Source: an uncultured Muribaculaceae bacterium (GTDB lineage Bacteria > Bacteroidota > Bacteroidia > Bacteroidales > Muribaculaceae). From it: 14,475 nt of DNA. The stretch is taken from the NCBI GenBank assembly GCA_910578305.1, contig CAJTQH010000044.1:1-14475 (forward strand), read 5' to 3'. The notes under the pieces are model-generated. The model was not told the DNA's origin. It saw nothing but the letters and a program-made list of their open reading frames with translations, and did not search any database. The translations under genes were made by a program, and so were the position numbers. Shown here piece after piece: positions 1 to 7,556 of the stretch (its first letter is position 1; each line of letters begins with the position of its first letter).

Positions 1-51
1 GTGCGGCGGCATACGTTCATCGCACACCCGCCCTTCCCAACGCGCATCCGC

Positions 52-146
52 ATAGGAGGGAGGGCATCCTGCCCTCGCATCCCCCTCTAAAGTCGGCATC
101 GAATCGCATGCGTTATCACGCGACGGCAGGATGCCGTCCTTCCTAT
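52..146. repeat. Inverted pair of REP-like hairpins (BIME-like)
   Basis: Two 27-base arms (52-78 and 120-146) are reverse complements at 24 of 27 positions, with a 41-base spacer. Each arm also folds on itself: 60-76 forms a 7-bp stem with a TCC triloop, and 122-138 forms a 7-bp stem with a GGA triloop. Two of the three differences between the arms are the two sides of one stem pair (G-C in one copy, C-G in the other), so pairing is kept inside each small hairpin. This looks like two REP-type palindromes in opposite orientation. Whether the element is repeated elsewhere in the genome cannot be seen here. Confidence 0.6.
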
Positions 147-150
147 AACT

Positions 151-190
151 AACAAACACGGCGGCAAGAACACTTGCCGCCGTGCTTGTT
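151..190 (-). terminator. Terminator-like hairpin after the dapB-lepB-WbqC run
   Basis: A perfect 12-bp stem (157-168 with 173-184) closes a 4-base loop. Beyond one mismatch it can be extended by about five more A-T/G-C pairs (151-155 with 186-190). It lies 18 bases past the stop codon of the WbqC-family gene read on the minus strand. The downstream U-tract is only moderate (TGTTTGTTAG), so termination may be partial, or the hairpin may instead protect the mRNA 3' end. Confidence 0.6.
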
Positions 191-208
191 TATTGGCAAA
201 AGATTTTT

Positions 209-847
209 TCAGATGCCGGCCATACTGCGGAGCACCAATATCGACTCCGGACCCATATTGAAAAGCATGTCTGCCATGCTCAGGCCAGGCAGAAAACCAT
301 GTTGCAGGCTCCGCACCTGATAATACTCCACATCGTGGGTGATGTCCTCGGTAGGACGGCGGCGAAAATCATCGCACACCGTACCGGCAGGCAGCTCCGA
401 TACAGAGTCATAGACCTGCGTGGTCACACCCGCAAGACGGCGCACCAAGGCATCCAGGCCGCGGTTGTAGTCGGTCAGCTTCATGCTTGCGCATTCCTCC
501 GTGAAAAACCGCCGGAAGTCATCGGCATAATATTCGAAATAGGGGGTACGCCCGTAGGCCGACTGCAGAGTAGTGTACATTACATTCCACCACTTGCCGT
601 GGCCCGATATCACTATATCGCTCCATAGAGCCGACGTCATGCTCACAGGCTTTTCCACAGGCACGGTGAGTGAAGTCAGTCCGCGGGTATCGGCTATCAC
701 CGTGCGGTGAGTGGCTTTCTCACGCTTGTTGAAAGGCATGTCGCGGTCTATTACAGCCATCGGATAAGCCGTCATGGCCGCATAGTGGCTCACCGAGCCC
801 AAAAACCGGGGCGGCAGTATTATGGCCTTGTCCTTAAAGTCAGTCAT
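209..847 (-). CDS. WbqC family protein
   Basis: This 212-residue protein matches the WbqC family. Seen features are an N-terminal LPPRFLGS segment in place of the usual QP-containing start, an NKREKATHR stretch (residues 40-48), LTVPV (60-64), a W-x-x-x-Y...SAYGRTPYFEYY region (87-107), and a following L-x-D-Y-N segment (124-128). WbqC was named from O-antigen clusters, but its biochemical activity is not firmly established and none is assigned here. No signal peptide or membrane segment is visible, so it is probably cytoplasmic. It starts 12 bases after the signal peptidase stop and is last in a dapB-lepB-WbqC run, an order common in Bacteroidetes. Cotranscription and an envelope-related role are inference. 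Confidence 0.85.
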   Translation of the reverse strand: MTDFKDKAIILPPRFLGSVSHYAAMTAYPMAVIDRDMPFNKREKATHRTVIADTRGLTSLTVPVEKPVSMTSALWSDIVISGHGKWWNVMYTTLQSAYGRTPYFEYYADDFRRFFTEECASMKLTDYNRGLDALVRRLAGVTTQVYDSVSELPAGTVCDDFRRRPTEDITHDVEYYQVRSLQHGFLPGLSMADMLFNMGPESILVLRSMAGI

Positions 848-859
848 TGTACTGTGCGG

Positions 860-2383
860 TCAGAAGCCCGTGTTGGCGTTTTTCAATATACGGTTCCAGC
901 GTATGCCGCCGTTAAAGAGACTCTTGTCGCGGTCAAACGATATGAGCACCCTCATAGGCTTGCCCACTATGTGGTCTTCGGGCACGAAGCCCCAGTAGCG
1001 GGAGTCGAGAGAATTGTCGCGGTTATCGCCCATCATGAAATAATAGTCCATCTCGAAAGTGTATTCATCGGCGGGCTTACCGTCCACATACACGCGGCCG
1101 TCCTTCACATACGAGTCCGTGTGATGCTCATAGTTGCGGATCACACGTTCATACAGAGGCCAGTTTTCGGCTGTAAGTTTCACCGTAGCACCCTTTTTCG
1201 GTATCCACAGCGGGCCGTAGTCGGAGCGCGTCCACTCATGCACGTCGCTGTATCGGTCGGGAAACACATATTCGTGTGTCGGAGCCGGCTCGCGGGTTAT
1301 GTTCACTAAGTTTGCATTTGATTTCAGTTTCTGTACCATGCCGTCGGTGAGGGGAGTGTAGTAGCTGTACATATCGCCGGGGATATTTATGCGTCTGCGG
1401 TCTTCCACCGACACTCCGAGGTCGTCCCAATCCTGATCCGACAGCGGGGCGCGTGTCTGGAACACATAGTTGAACTGCGCTTCCTCAGGCCATGGCTGAC
1501 GCTTGCCGTTGATATATACATATCCGTCGGCTATCGACAGAGTATCGCCGGGCAGACCCACGGCACGCTTCACATAGTTTTCGCGGCGGTCCACAGGATG
1601 ATACACCATGTTGCCGTACTTTTCCGGATGGCCTTTTATCTCGTCGGCGCCAAGGCGGTCGCGAAGATCAAGGGCTTCGTCTACGGGCAGGCTCTGAAAC
1701 TGTGCCAGCAGACGTGCGTTTGTGGCTATGATGCTGTCGCCCATATATTTTTTCAGAGTATAATAGTCGGGATTCTGGCGTGCCACAGCCACTGTGTCGC
1801 CGGCCGGAAAGTTAAACACCACTATGTCGCCGGCCTCCACGTTGCCCCAGCCTTTCAGACGGTGATATTTCCACTGCGGCCATTCGGTGTAGCTCTTTGT
1901 GTTGAAAAATGGCATTGTGTTCTGCACCAGAGGAAAGTGAATAGGGGTCATAGGCACTCGTGGACCGTAGGTCATCTTGTTTACCCACAGATAGTCGCCT
2001 GTAAGAAGCGTCTTTTCGAGCGACGACGAAGGTATCTGATAGTTCTGGCCCACAAATGTAAACACGAAGTATACCAGTATCAGGGCATACACTATCGCGT
2101 CCACCCAGCTCATCACCATCACCAGAGCCTTGTTTTTGCTCTTCTTCCACCATGTGAAGGGGATATATCCGGTGATATAGATATCGAATAGCAGGGGAAG
2201 AAGAAGAAGCACCCACGGATTGCCCAGCCATATCACCCAGGCCGTGAACAATGCGGCCACTATACCGAACCGGCACCAACGGCTCGGCTTGGTCGATCTT
2301 ATTCTGCGGCGCAGATCATCTGCGGCACTTGACTTATTGGATTCGCGCTCACTCTCGGTGTGCGGTAATTTTTGGTCGCTCAT
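860..2383 (-). CDS. lepB: Signal peptidase I (S26 family), large Bacteroidetes form
   Basis: Type I signal peptidase cleaves Sec signal peptides at the outer face of the inner membrane, using a Ser-Lys dyad. Hydrophobic segments at about residues 38-70 and 88-112 anchor it. Box B, IPSSSLEKTLL (117-127), places the catalytic Ser at about 121. YVKRAVGLPGD (270-280) supplies the Lys at 272. MGDNRDNSLDSR (451-462) is the conserved C-terminal box. At 507 residues it is far longer than the 324-residue E. coli enzyme. Ser and Lys are about 151 residues apart, against about 55 in E. coli, so a large insertion sits in the periplasmic domain; the Lys-to-MGDNR interval is also longer. It lies 12 bases from dapB upstream and 12 from the WbqC gene downstream, so it is probably cotranscribed with both. 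Confidence 0.95.
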   Translation of the reverse strand: MSDQKLPHTESERESNKSSAADDLRRRIRSTKPSRWCRFGIVAALFTAWVIWLGNPWVLLLLPLLFDIYITGYIPFTWWKKSKNKALVMVMSWVDAIVYALILVYFVFTFVGQNYQIPSSSLEKTLLTGDYLWVNKMTYGPRVPMTPIHFPLVQNTMPFFNTKSYTEWPQWKYHRLKGWGNVEAGDIVVFNFPAGDTVAVARQNPDYYTLKKYMGDSIIATNARLLAQFQSLPVDEALDLRDRLGADEIKGHPEKYGNMVYHPVDRRENYVKRAVGLPGDTLSIADGYVYINGKRQPWPEEAQFNYVFQTRAPLSDQDWDDLGVSVEDRRRINIPGDMYSYYTPLTDGMVQKLKSNANLVNITREPAPTHEYVFPDRYSDVHEWTRSDYGPLWIPKKGATVKLTAENWPLYERVIRNYEHHTDSYVKDGRVYVDGKPADEYTFEMDYYFMMGDNRDNSLDSRYWGFVPEDHIVGKPMRVLISFDRDKSLFNGGIRWNRILKNANTGF

Positions 2384-2395
2384 CTTGTGTCGGTG

Positions 2396-3151
2396 TTAGG
2401 GTTTGGTGAATATATCCAGGAGACGGCTGTTTGACACTATGCGGTGCATGAGCATGTCCATTGTCAGAAATCCGTGCTCTTCCGCCACCCATTCGGCTGC
2501 GACTACCGCTCCCAGAGCGAAGCCCTCGCGGCTTTTGGCTTCATGCTTTATCTCTATGCTGTCGGTAACGGAGTCCCATGTCACTATGTGAGTGCCGGGC
2601 ACTTCGCCTTGGCGCTCGTGGTCTATCACAAGAGTGCCGGCATTGTCAGGCTCCTCGCTCCAGCCCTTCACGCGGCTGTCGCAGTCCATGATGCCCTCGG
2701 CAAGCGATATCGCCGTACCGCTCGGATGATCAAGTTTGTGTATGTGGTGTATCTCTTTCATGCGGGGGGTGTACTGACCGAAATTTTCCATCACCGAAGC
2801 CAGATACTTGTTGAGGGCGAAAAATATGTTCACACCTATGCTGAAATTTGATGTCCAGAAAAATGTCGCGCCCTCCTTGCGGCACATCTCCTCTATCTCT
2901 CCCATGCGGGAAGTCCACCCTGTGGAGCCGGACACTACCTTCACTCCCCGGCGGAATGCCTTCACGTAATTGTCAAATGCAGTTGCAGGAGTGCTGAACT
3001 CTATGGCCACATCCGCGCTGCGGAATGCCTCGGTGTCGAAATCTTCCTGATTGTCGGCGTCTATTATCGCCGTTATCTCATGGCCTCGGCTGAGTGCGGC
3101 CTTCTCTATGGCATGGCCCATCTTGCCATAGCCTATAAGTGCTATCTTCAT
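2396..3151 (-). CDS. dapB: 4-hydroxy-tetrahydrodipicolinate reductase
   Basis: DapB catalyses the NAD(P)H-dependent reduction step to tetrahydrodipicolinate in the diaminopimelate/lysine pathway, in the cytoplasm. The 251-residue length fits the family. An N-terminal Rossmann fold carries GYGKMG (7-12). SNFSIGVNIFF (101-111) matches the family's SNFS-G-N motif. The catalytic/substrate block is E-I-H-H-I-H-K-L-D-H-P-S-G-T-A (133-147), with the HH pair at 135-136, Lys 139 and the GT pair at 145-146. In many relatives the DHPSGTA segment is DAPSGTA, so the His is a mild variation. The ATG at 3151 starts directly at the beta strand MKIALIGYG, leaving no room for a longer N-terminus. It is first in the leftward run with lepB and is preceded by a good promoter match. 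Confidence 0.96.
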   Translation of the reverse strand: MKIALIGYGKMGHAIEKAALSRGHEITAIIDADNQEDFDTEAFRSADVAIEFSTPATAFDNYVKAFRRGVKVVSGSTGWTSRMGEIEEMCRKEGATFFWTSNFSIGVNIFFALNKYLASVMENFGQYTPRMKEIHHIHKLDHPSGTAISLAEGIMDCDSRVKGWSEEPDNAGTLVIDHERQGEVPGTHIVTWDSVTDSIEIKHEAKSREGFALGAVVAAEWVAEEHGFLTMDMLMHRIVSNSRLLDIFTKP

Positions 3152-3182
3152 TGTAGGTATGTTTGTCGGTTGATTATTGATG

Positions 3183-3190
3183 CAAAATTA
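3183..3190 (-). promoter_or_regulatory. Predicted dapB promoter, -7 box TAATTTTG
   Basis: Read on the minus strand the box is TAATTTTG followed by CATC, a full match to the Bacteroidetes -7 consensus TAnnTTTG. Transcription would start near 3177, giving a leader of about 26 bases before the dapB ATG. The -33 region is only AT-rich, with no clear TTTG. Position and orientation fit a promoter for the dapB-lepB-WbqC run. Confidence 0.55.
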
Positions 3191-3350
3191 ATAAAACCCT
3201 CCGTTTTTATATTAATGTGTAGGGCTTTTTATAACTTTTTCATTACATGCCTGTTGTCGGCAGGCTCCGGTTGTTTATTCTATATTGTTAATAAAGTTTA
3301 AAATAAACGTAAAGTGGAGTGATTATCCTTTAAATATCAAAAATTATAGC

Positions 3351-3358
3351 TTAATTTG
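3351..3358 (+). promoter_or_regulatory. Candidate promoter of the GH85-like gene, -7 box TTAATTTG
   Basis: TTAATTTG matches the Bacteroidetes TAnnTTTG box at all but the second position. The -33 region (about 3325-3332) has only a weak CTTTAA match. A start near 3365 would leave a leader of about 88 bases that includes the dyad at 3374-3405. The sequence just before the ATG is A-rich (ACACAAAAAGC), as in strongly translated Bacteroidetes genes that lack a Shine-Dalgarno sequence. This is a tentative call. Confidence 0.35.
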
Positions 3359-3373
3359 CTTTCGATTATATCT

Positions 3374-3405
3374 TGGAGTAAATATGCCTTTAGCTTGATA
3401 CTCCA
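3374..3405 (+). repeat. Dyad TGGAGTA ... TACTCCA in the leader of the GH85-like gene
   Basis: A perfect 7-base inverted repeat (3374-3380 and 3399-3405) encloses an 18-base loop, 47 bases before the ATG at 3453. It could be an RNA hairpin in the 5' leader or an operator. A third TGGAGT copy lies upstream at 3315-3320. No terminator-like T-run follows immediately. Function is unknown. Confidence 0.4.
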
Positions 3406-3452
3406 CATATTTTAGTTAACGTTTTTTTAATCATACCATTAACACAAAAAGC

Positions 3453-6400
3453 ATGAAAAAAAGTATCTTGCTGTCTTTGGCAGCTTCTATTGCTTTAGGT
3501 GCAGGTGCCCAGTCTTGGCATGAAGGTGACATCCAGTGGATTGAATCTACTGCGTTTGCCGACAACGTGGCTAAATGGGCTACTGACCATAAGCTCGGTG
3601 ATGATGACAACTTCTTCATCTCCCGTGTTCGTCCGAAACTGCGTTTCCGCAACACTGCCACTCAGGTTCGTGAAAATCTGGAGTTTCAGGTAAACGACCG
3701 TCGTCTGGTTGCCTGGATTCCTTTCAACGTTCATGACGGTGGTTCAGTAAAAGACAGTCGCGATGCTCTGCCCTCTGGCATTTTCGACTCTGAGGTATTT
3801 ACCATGTGGAGCTATGTTGACCATTGGGGCGACTGGACTGCTCCCTTAGGTCAGATCCCCGCAGGTCTGTCGGATGTGGCTCACAAAAACGGTGTGGCTG
3901 TATCAAGTGTAGGTTCTATACCTTTCGGAGCCATCACATCAGGCTGGAATACCGCCCTTAGAAAAATGGCCACTACCCTCAGCACTGAGGACGGAGCCAT
4001 GAATGCCGCCAAGATGCTCAAATACTACGGACACGACGGTGTAGGATATAACTCCGAGTTCTCAGGTTTCAGTAGTGCTAATCTCGCAAAGCTCCGTACT
4101 TTCCACGAATATCTTCTGAAGAACCTCAAGACTCTTTACTCTGCCGACGTTCCCGGATACGACATGCAGGAAAACATGTGGTACGACGGTACTAACGACA
4201 ACGGTTCCATTACATTCGACCAGGGTCTTGCCGGTCACAACATCCAGACTTGGGGTCCCAAGGGTCAGGAACGTACCTCACTCTTCCTTAACTACAACTG
4301 GGTGTCTTCAGGTACTTCTGAATCACGTCGTGAGGCAAACCTCATCAAGTCTATCCAGAATGCTGCAAGCGACACATACGGTAAAGGTCGTAACCCCCTC
4401 TACCTCTACTGCGGTCTTAACATGCAGGGCGGCGAGCCCGGTGCTTCACGCACGCCTTGGGTAAGTTTCGCCAAGTACAACATGTCTATCGGTCTCTGGG
4501 GTCAGCACAAAGTGAACCTCTTCTTTGAAGGTCGCGGTTCGAGAGGTACTACTCCCGACGCACAGCAGGCTACATACCAGTATCGTATCGAAAACTGGTT
4601 CACAGGCGGTACACACAACCCCGCAAACTGTCCCACAACTTTGTCCAATCTCGTGACTTGCTCTACCGACGACACTGATTTCCACGGTATGAGTACTTTC
4701 ATGAGCGCTCGTTCGACTCTCTCTTGGGATCTCTCCAAGGAAGCGTTCATCTCGTATTTCAACACCGGTAACGGTAAGTTCTTCAACTGGAAGGGTCAGC
4801 GCATGAACGACAACCAGTGGTACAACATCGGCGTTCAGGACTTTATGCCCACTTGGCGCTGGTGGTGGACAAACAAGTTCCTCGGCAAGACTGCTGAAGA
4901 CGTGCCTGCTACAGGTCTTTCTTCCGTTATCTCTTGGAACGACGCTTATGTAGGTGGTTCTACTATCCGCATCACCGGTTCTACTACCGATGCAAACTAC
5001 CTCCACCTCTTCAAGACCGGATACGAACTTCAGGCCGGTGACGTCATCACATTTGTATATAAGCTCGTAAGCGGTTCGACCAACGCCGATCTCGTAATGA
5101 GCGTTAACGGTTCTGAAGCTACTGTAGCCAAGTCAGTTAACCTCTGTACTACTTCAGTACTCTCCGATGACTCTGAATGGATCACCAAGACTTACACTGT
5201 AGCTTCAGGCGACGGCCTCGCAGGCAAGACTCTTGCTGTGATCGGCCTTAAGTTCGACAACGCTACCAACCTCGACATGTATCTCGGTGAGGTTTCGATC
5301 AAGCGCGGTACTCTCGCTGCTCCCGTTCAGCCCGAAATCACTAAAGTTGATATTCTCCGCTCTCACTATGCCGGTGTAGATGCAAAGGTTATCTTCAACG
5401 TTCCCAACAACAAGCCCGCAGGCGAAGTATGCTACAACGACGAAGTGAATACTTCTCTCTTCAAGATCTGGGCTAAGGAAGAAGGTAAAGAGCCCGTTCT
5501 TCTCGGCATTACCACTTCTTGGGCTGCAATGTGCTACTCTGTTCCCTTCGAAGGTGACGAAAACGGTAACGGTAACATCGCTTTCGGTGTTCAGCCCATC
5601 TCTCTTGACCACCAGACTGAAGGCGATATAGTTTGGAGCGAGAACGTTAACTCAGGTACTCGTTCTTACAGCGACCAGATTCAGGTAGACAAGACCACTA
5701 TCACTCCCGGCGAATCTTTCACACTCTCTACTGTCGACGAAAAACGCTCGTTCACTTGGGAAATATGGACAGCCGGCGACAACTCGGTTAAGGTTGCTGA
5801 AAGCGGTTCTACCACTAACTCTTGGGAATGCGAAGGTCTTGAAGAAATGACCACTTACAATGTGAAGTGTATCGGTGCTAACAATACCGCCGCAGACCAC
5901 GTTATGTTCAATAACTTCCTCGTGGTTACCAACCCCTCGGCCGGTCGTCTCCCCGAAATCCAGTCTCTTACCGCCAATGGTTCGACTACTACTATTGATG
6001 TAGTTGAAGGTGAAACCGTTACTCTCGAGTATACCGGTCGCGACGCAAACGGTATTGCTTCTCGCGGTATCCAGCTCGACGAAAAGTTCTTCGGCATTCA
6101 GGCCAAGGAAATCATGGAAGGTCAGTTCGAATCATTCTCTATCGCAGGCTGGCTCAAGATCACATATCTGCCCGGCGACTGCGTATGGATCGACGTTCGC
6201 CGCTACGACGGCAGCATCTGGCCCCGTAACGCTTGGGGATGGCTCTGGACCAACATCAAGCAGGACGGTACCCTCATGGACTTCCACCACGATATGACCA
6301 ATAATGACGGAGCAGGTGCTATCCGTAACCCGCTTGTATATGACTTCGGCAACGGCAAGACCACATTCTTCAATCCCGGCCAGTGGACTCACTTCGCGTT

Positions 6401-7391
6401 TACATTCGAACGCAACTCTACTCAGTGCCGCTCGATCATCTACATCAACGGTAAGAAGATCGAAAGCAAGTGGTTCTACTACACCAGTACAAATGACGAT
6501 TACATCGCCGACCCGTATAACACCTCGAGATATCCCTCTCAGACCGGTACAACTGATGACTATGTACAAGCTTCCAAGTCACTCCACCTCGATTCTTACA
6601 TAAGCATCGGCGGTACTCGTCACACAGGTCGTGGCGGCGGTCTTGGCTTCAAGGGCGTTCTCGACGACTTCCAGGTTTGGGATCACGCTATGACTCAGGA
6701 AGAAGTTAATGCGTCTATGGCCGGCCTCGACGGCAACAACCTCCCCGAAGGCGTTCTCGCATTCTTTGACTTCGAAAGCAACCCCGGCGACGACAACATG
6801 TTTGTAGCAAAGGGTAAGAAAGCCGGTGCAAAGGGCGGTTACTACAAGCTTGCTTCAGGTACTACCGAAGGTGAAGGTCTGGTTAGCTACGAAATACCCT
6901 CGTTCATCTCCGGATGTCCCTTCATCCCCGGTGTTGACTACAAGATCGAAACTACTCCCAGCTGGAGCATCAACAAGTCTACACTCTCTGAAATCGTAGG
7001 TAACGACAAGGAAGGTTCTGTAAAGGCTACATTCCCTGTTGCCGGTGACTACACCGCTACTCTTACTCTGAGCAATGACCTCGGTAGCGACAAGAAAGAA
7101 TTCCAGTTCATCAAGGTAGGTGATCCTGCCGGTATCGACGACATCGTTGCCGACGGCGGTGAAATGCGCACCTACACTATCGACGATGTTCTCTATCTCG
7201 AAGTTGTAAACAACGGCTTCTACAATGTGGACATCTACGGTGTGAACGGTCAGCTCGTTGCTTCTAAGGCTCAGAACGTTGCTGCCGGTGACTTCATGCG
7301 CATCGCTCTCAACGGCGCTCCCGGCGTTTACGTTGTGAATGTTGCTTGCGACGGCAATAAGGTGAAAGCCTTCAAGGTCGTTAAAAAATAA
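3453..7391 (+). CDS. Secreted multidomain endo-beta-N-acetylglucosaminidase-like protein (GH85), T9SS-type C-terminal domain
   Basis: A 1312-residue exported protein. A Sec signal peptide (1-19) is cut probably after AGA, before Q20; there is no lipobox. Residues about 30-470 resemble GH85 enzymes, which cleave the chitobiose core of N-glycans. YVDHWGDW (121-128) is followed by an AHKNGV segment (143-148). YYGHDGVGYNSEF (191-203) carries the N-x-E pair N200/E202 expected for GH85 catalysis. MWYDG (242-246) and FLNYNW (278-283) match later family blocks. Next come a jelly-roll/galactose-binding-like domain (about 485-618), Ig/FN3-like beta domains (about 625-870), a LamG/ConA-like lectin domain (about 873-1108), a PKD-like domain (about 1168-1222), and a T9SS type A-like sorting domain ending KVVKK (about 1238-1312). 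Domain calls were made by eye. Codon use differs sharply from neighbours and suggests high expression. No SusC/SusD genes flank it. Confidence 0.8.
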   Translation: MKKSILLSLAASIALGAGAQSWHEGDIQWIESTAFADNVAKWATDHKLGDDDNFFISRVRPKLRFRNTATQVRENLEFQVNDRRLVAWIPFNVHDGGSVKDSRDALPSGIFDSEVFTMWSYVDHWGDWTAPLGQIPAGLSDVAHKNGVAVSSVGSIPFGAITSGWNTALRKMATTLSTEDGAMNAAKMLKYYGHDGVGYNSEFSGFSSANLAKLRTFHEYLLKNLKTLYSADVPGYDMQENMWYDGTNDNGSITFDQGLAGHNIQTWGPKGQERTSLFLNYNWVSSGTSESRREANLIKSIQNAASDTYGKGRNPLYLYCGLNMQGGEPGASRTPWVSFAKYNMSIGLWGQHKVNLFFEGRGSRGTTPDAQQATYQYRIENWFTGGTHNPANCPTTLSNLVTCSTDDTDFHGMSTFMSARSTLSWDLSKEAFISYFNTGNGKFFNWKGQRMNDNQWYNIGVQDFMPTWRWWWTNKFLGKTAEDVPATGLSSVISWNDAYVGGSTIRITGSTTDANYLHLFKTGYELQAGDVITFVYKLVSGSTNADLVMSVNGSEATVAKSVNLCTTSVLSDDSEWITKTYTVASGDGLAGKTLAVIGLKFDNATNLDMYLGEVSIKRGTLAAPVQPEITKVDILRSHYAGVDAKVIFNVPNNKPAGEVCYNDEVNTSLFKIWAKEEGKEPVLLGITTSWAAMCYSVPFEGDENGNGNIAFGVQPISLDHQTEGDIVWSENVNSGTRSYSDQIQVDKTTITPGESFTLSTVDEKRSFTWEIWTAGDNSVKVAESGSTTNSWECEGLEEMTTYNVKCIGANNTAADHVMFNNFLVVTNPSAGRLPEIQSLTANGSTTTIDVVEGETVTLEYTGRDANGIASRGIQLDEKFFGIQAKEIMEGQFESFSIAGWLKITYLPGDCVWIDVRRYDGSIWPRNAWGWLWTNIKQDGTLMDFHHDMTNNDGAGAIRNPLVYDFGNGKTTFFNPGQWTHFAFTFERNSTQCRSIIYINGKKIESKWFYYTSTNDDYIADPYNTSRYPSQTGTTDDYVQASKSLHLDSYISIGGTRHTGRGGGLGFKGVLDDFQVWDHAMTQEEVNASMAGLDGNNLPEGVLAFFDFESNPGDDNMFVAKGKKAGAKGGYYKLASGTTEGEGLVSYEIPSFISGCPFIPGVDYKIETTPSWSINKSTLSEIVGNDKEGSVKATFPVAGDYTATLTLSNDLGSDKKEFQFIKVGDPAGIDDIVADGGEMRTYTIDDVLYLEVVNNGFYNVDIYGVNGQLVASKAQNVAAGDFMRIALNGAPGVYVVNVACDGNKVKAFKVVKK

Positions 7392-7423
7392 TAGCTGATA
7401 CATTTTCAGCAACCCTCCATAAA

Positions 7424-7460
7424 AAGGCGGGCCGGTCTTTCCGGTCCGCCTTCTTTTTTT
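7424..7460 (+). terminator. Rho-independent terminator after the GH85-like gene
   Basis: A 12-base-pair stem (7424-7435 with 7441-7452), containing a single G-U wobble, closes a TCTTT loop. It is followed by C and seven Ts (7454-7460). It begins 32 bases after the TAA at 7391. The stem is very GC-rich, so this should terminate strongly on the plus strand. The A-run before the stem also pairs with the T-run. Confidence 0.9.
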
Positions 7461-7474
7461 ATATAAAAAAATCG

Positions 7475-7482
7475 TAACTTTG
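7475..7482 (+). promoter_or_regulatory. Predicted rbfA promoter, -7 box TAACTTTG
   Basis: TAACTTTG is a full match to the Bacteroidetes TAnnTTTG box. The matching -33 position falls in the T-run of the preceding terminator (about 7451-7460), so terminator and promoter are interleaved. A start near 7489 gives a leader of about 68 bases before the rbfA ATG at 7557. It would drive rbfA and, probably, the permease gene 43 bases downstream. Confidence 0.6.
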
Positions 7483-7556
7483 TGACCCATATCAGTCTCT
7501 GATACGTTTCGTATTATAATACTGACCATTAATTCTTATCAAGTATATATTTTTTT

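Larger units (their letters stand above)
3152..3452. promoter_or_regulatory. Divergent AT-rich intergenic region between dapB and the GH85-like gene
   Basis: This 301-base stretch holds no credible gene. Besides the two promoter candidates listed separately, it contains a small hairpin GCCTG/CAGGC around 3249-3265, an AT-rich inverted repeat (3273-3279 with 3302-3308), and the motif TGGAGT at 3315-3320. That motif recurs at 3374-3379 and appears inverted at 3400-3405. The long separation and the leader on the plus-strand side leave room for regulation of the large secreted-protein gene, but no known operator or riboswitch was recognised. Confidence 0.5.

Noticed and set aside
1..51. Possible end of another gene at the left edge (frame open from base 1 to a stop at 88-90)
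   Set aside because: The stretch is too short to judge and runs into the palindromic element; no residue pattern supports coding.
182..628. Plus-strand open frame across the first minus-strand gene
   Set aside because: It is antisense to the well-matched WbqC-family gene, begins inside the terminator hairpin and shows no protein-family features.
1598..2191. Plus-strand open frame of 197 codons opposite lepB
   Set aside because: LepB has all its catalytic motifs on the other strand; this frame is His/Val-rich shadow sequence with no recognisable domain.
3273..3308. AT-rich inverted repeat GTTTATT/AATAAAC as a regulatory site
   Set aside because: Its composition is so AT-rich that a 7-base match is unremarkable; it lies upstream of the candidate promoter and has no recognised motif.
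4446..5006. Minus-strand open frames inside the large secreted-protein gene (also 6132-6569, 5205-5612 and 6855-7529)
   Set aside because: They arise from the strongly biased codons of the sense gene, which leave few antisense stops. Their sequences are low-complexity and resemble no family.
3453..7391. Alternative assignment of the secreted enzyme to GH18
   Set aside because: The expected DxxDxDxE motif of GH18 is not present, whereas the N-x-E and WYD blocks fit GH85 better.
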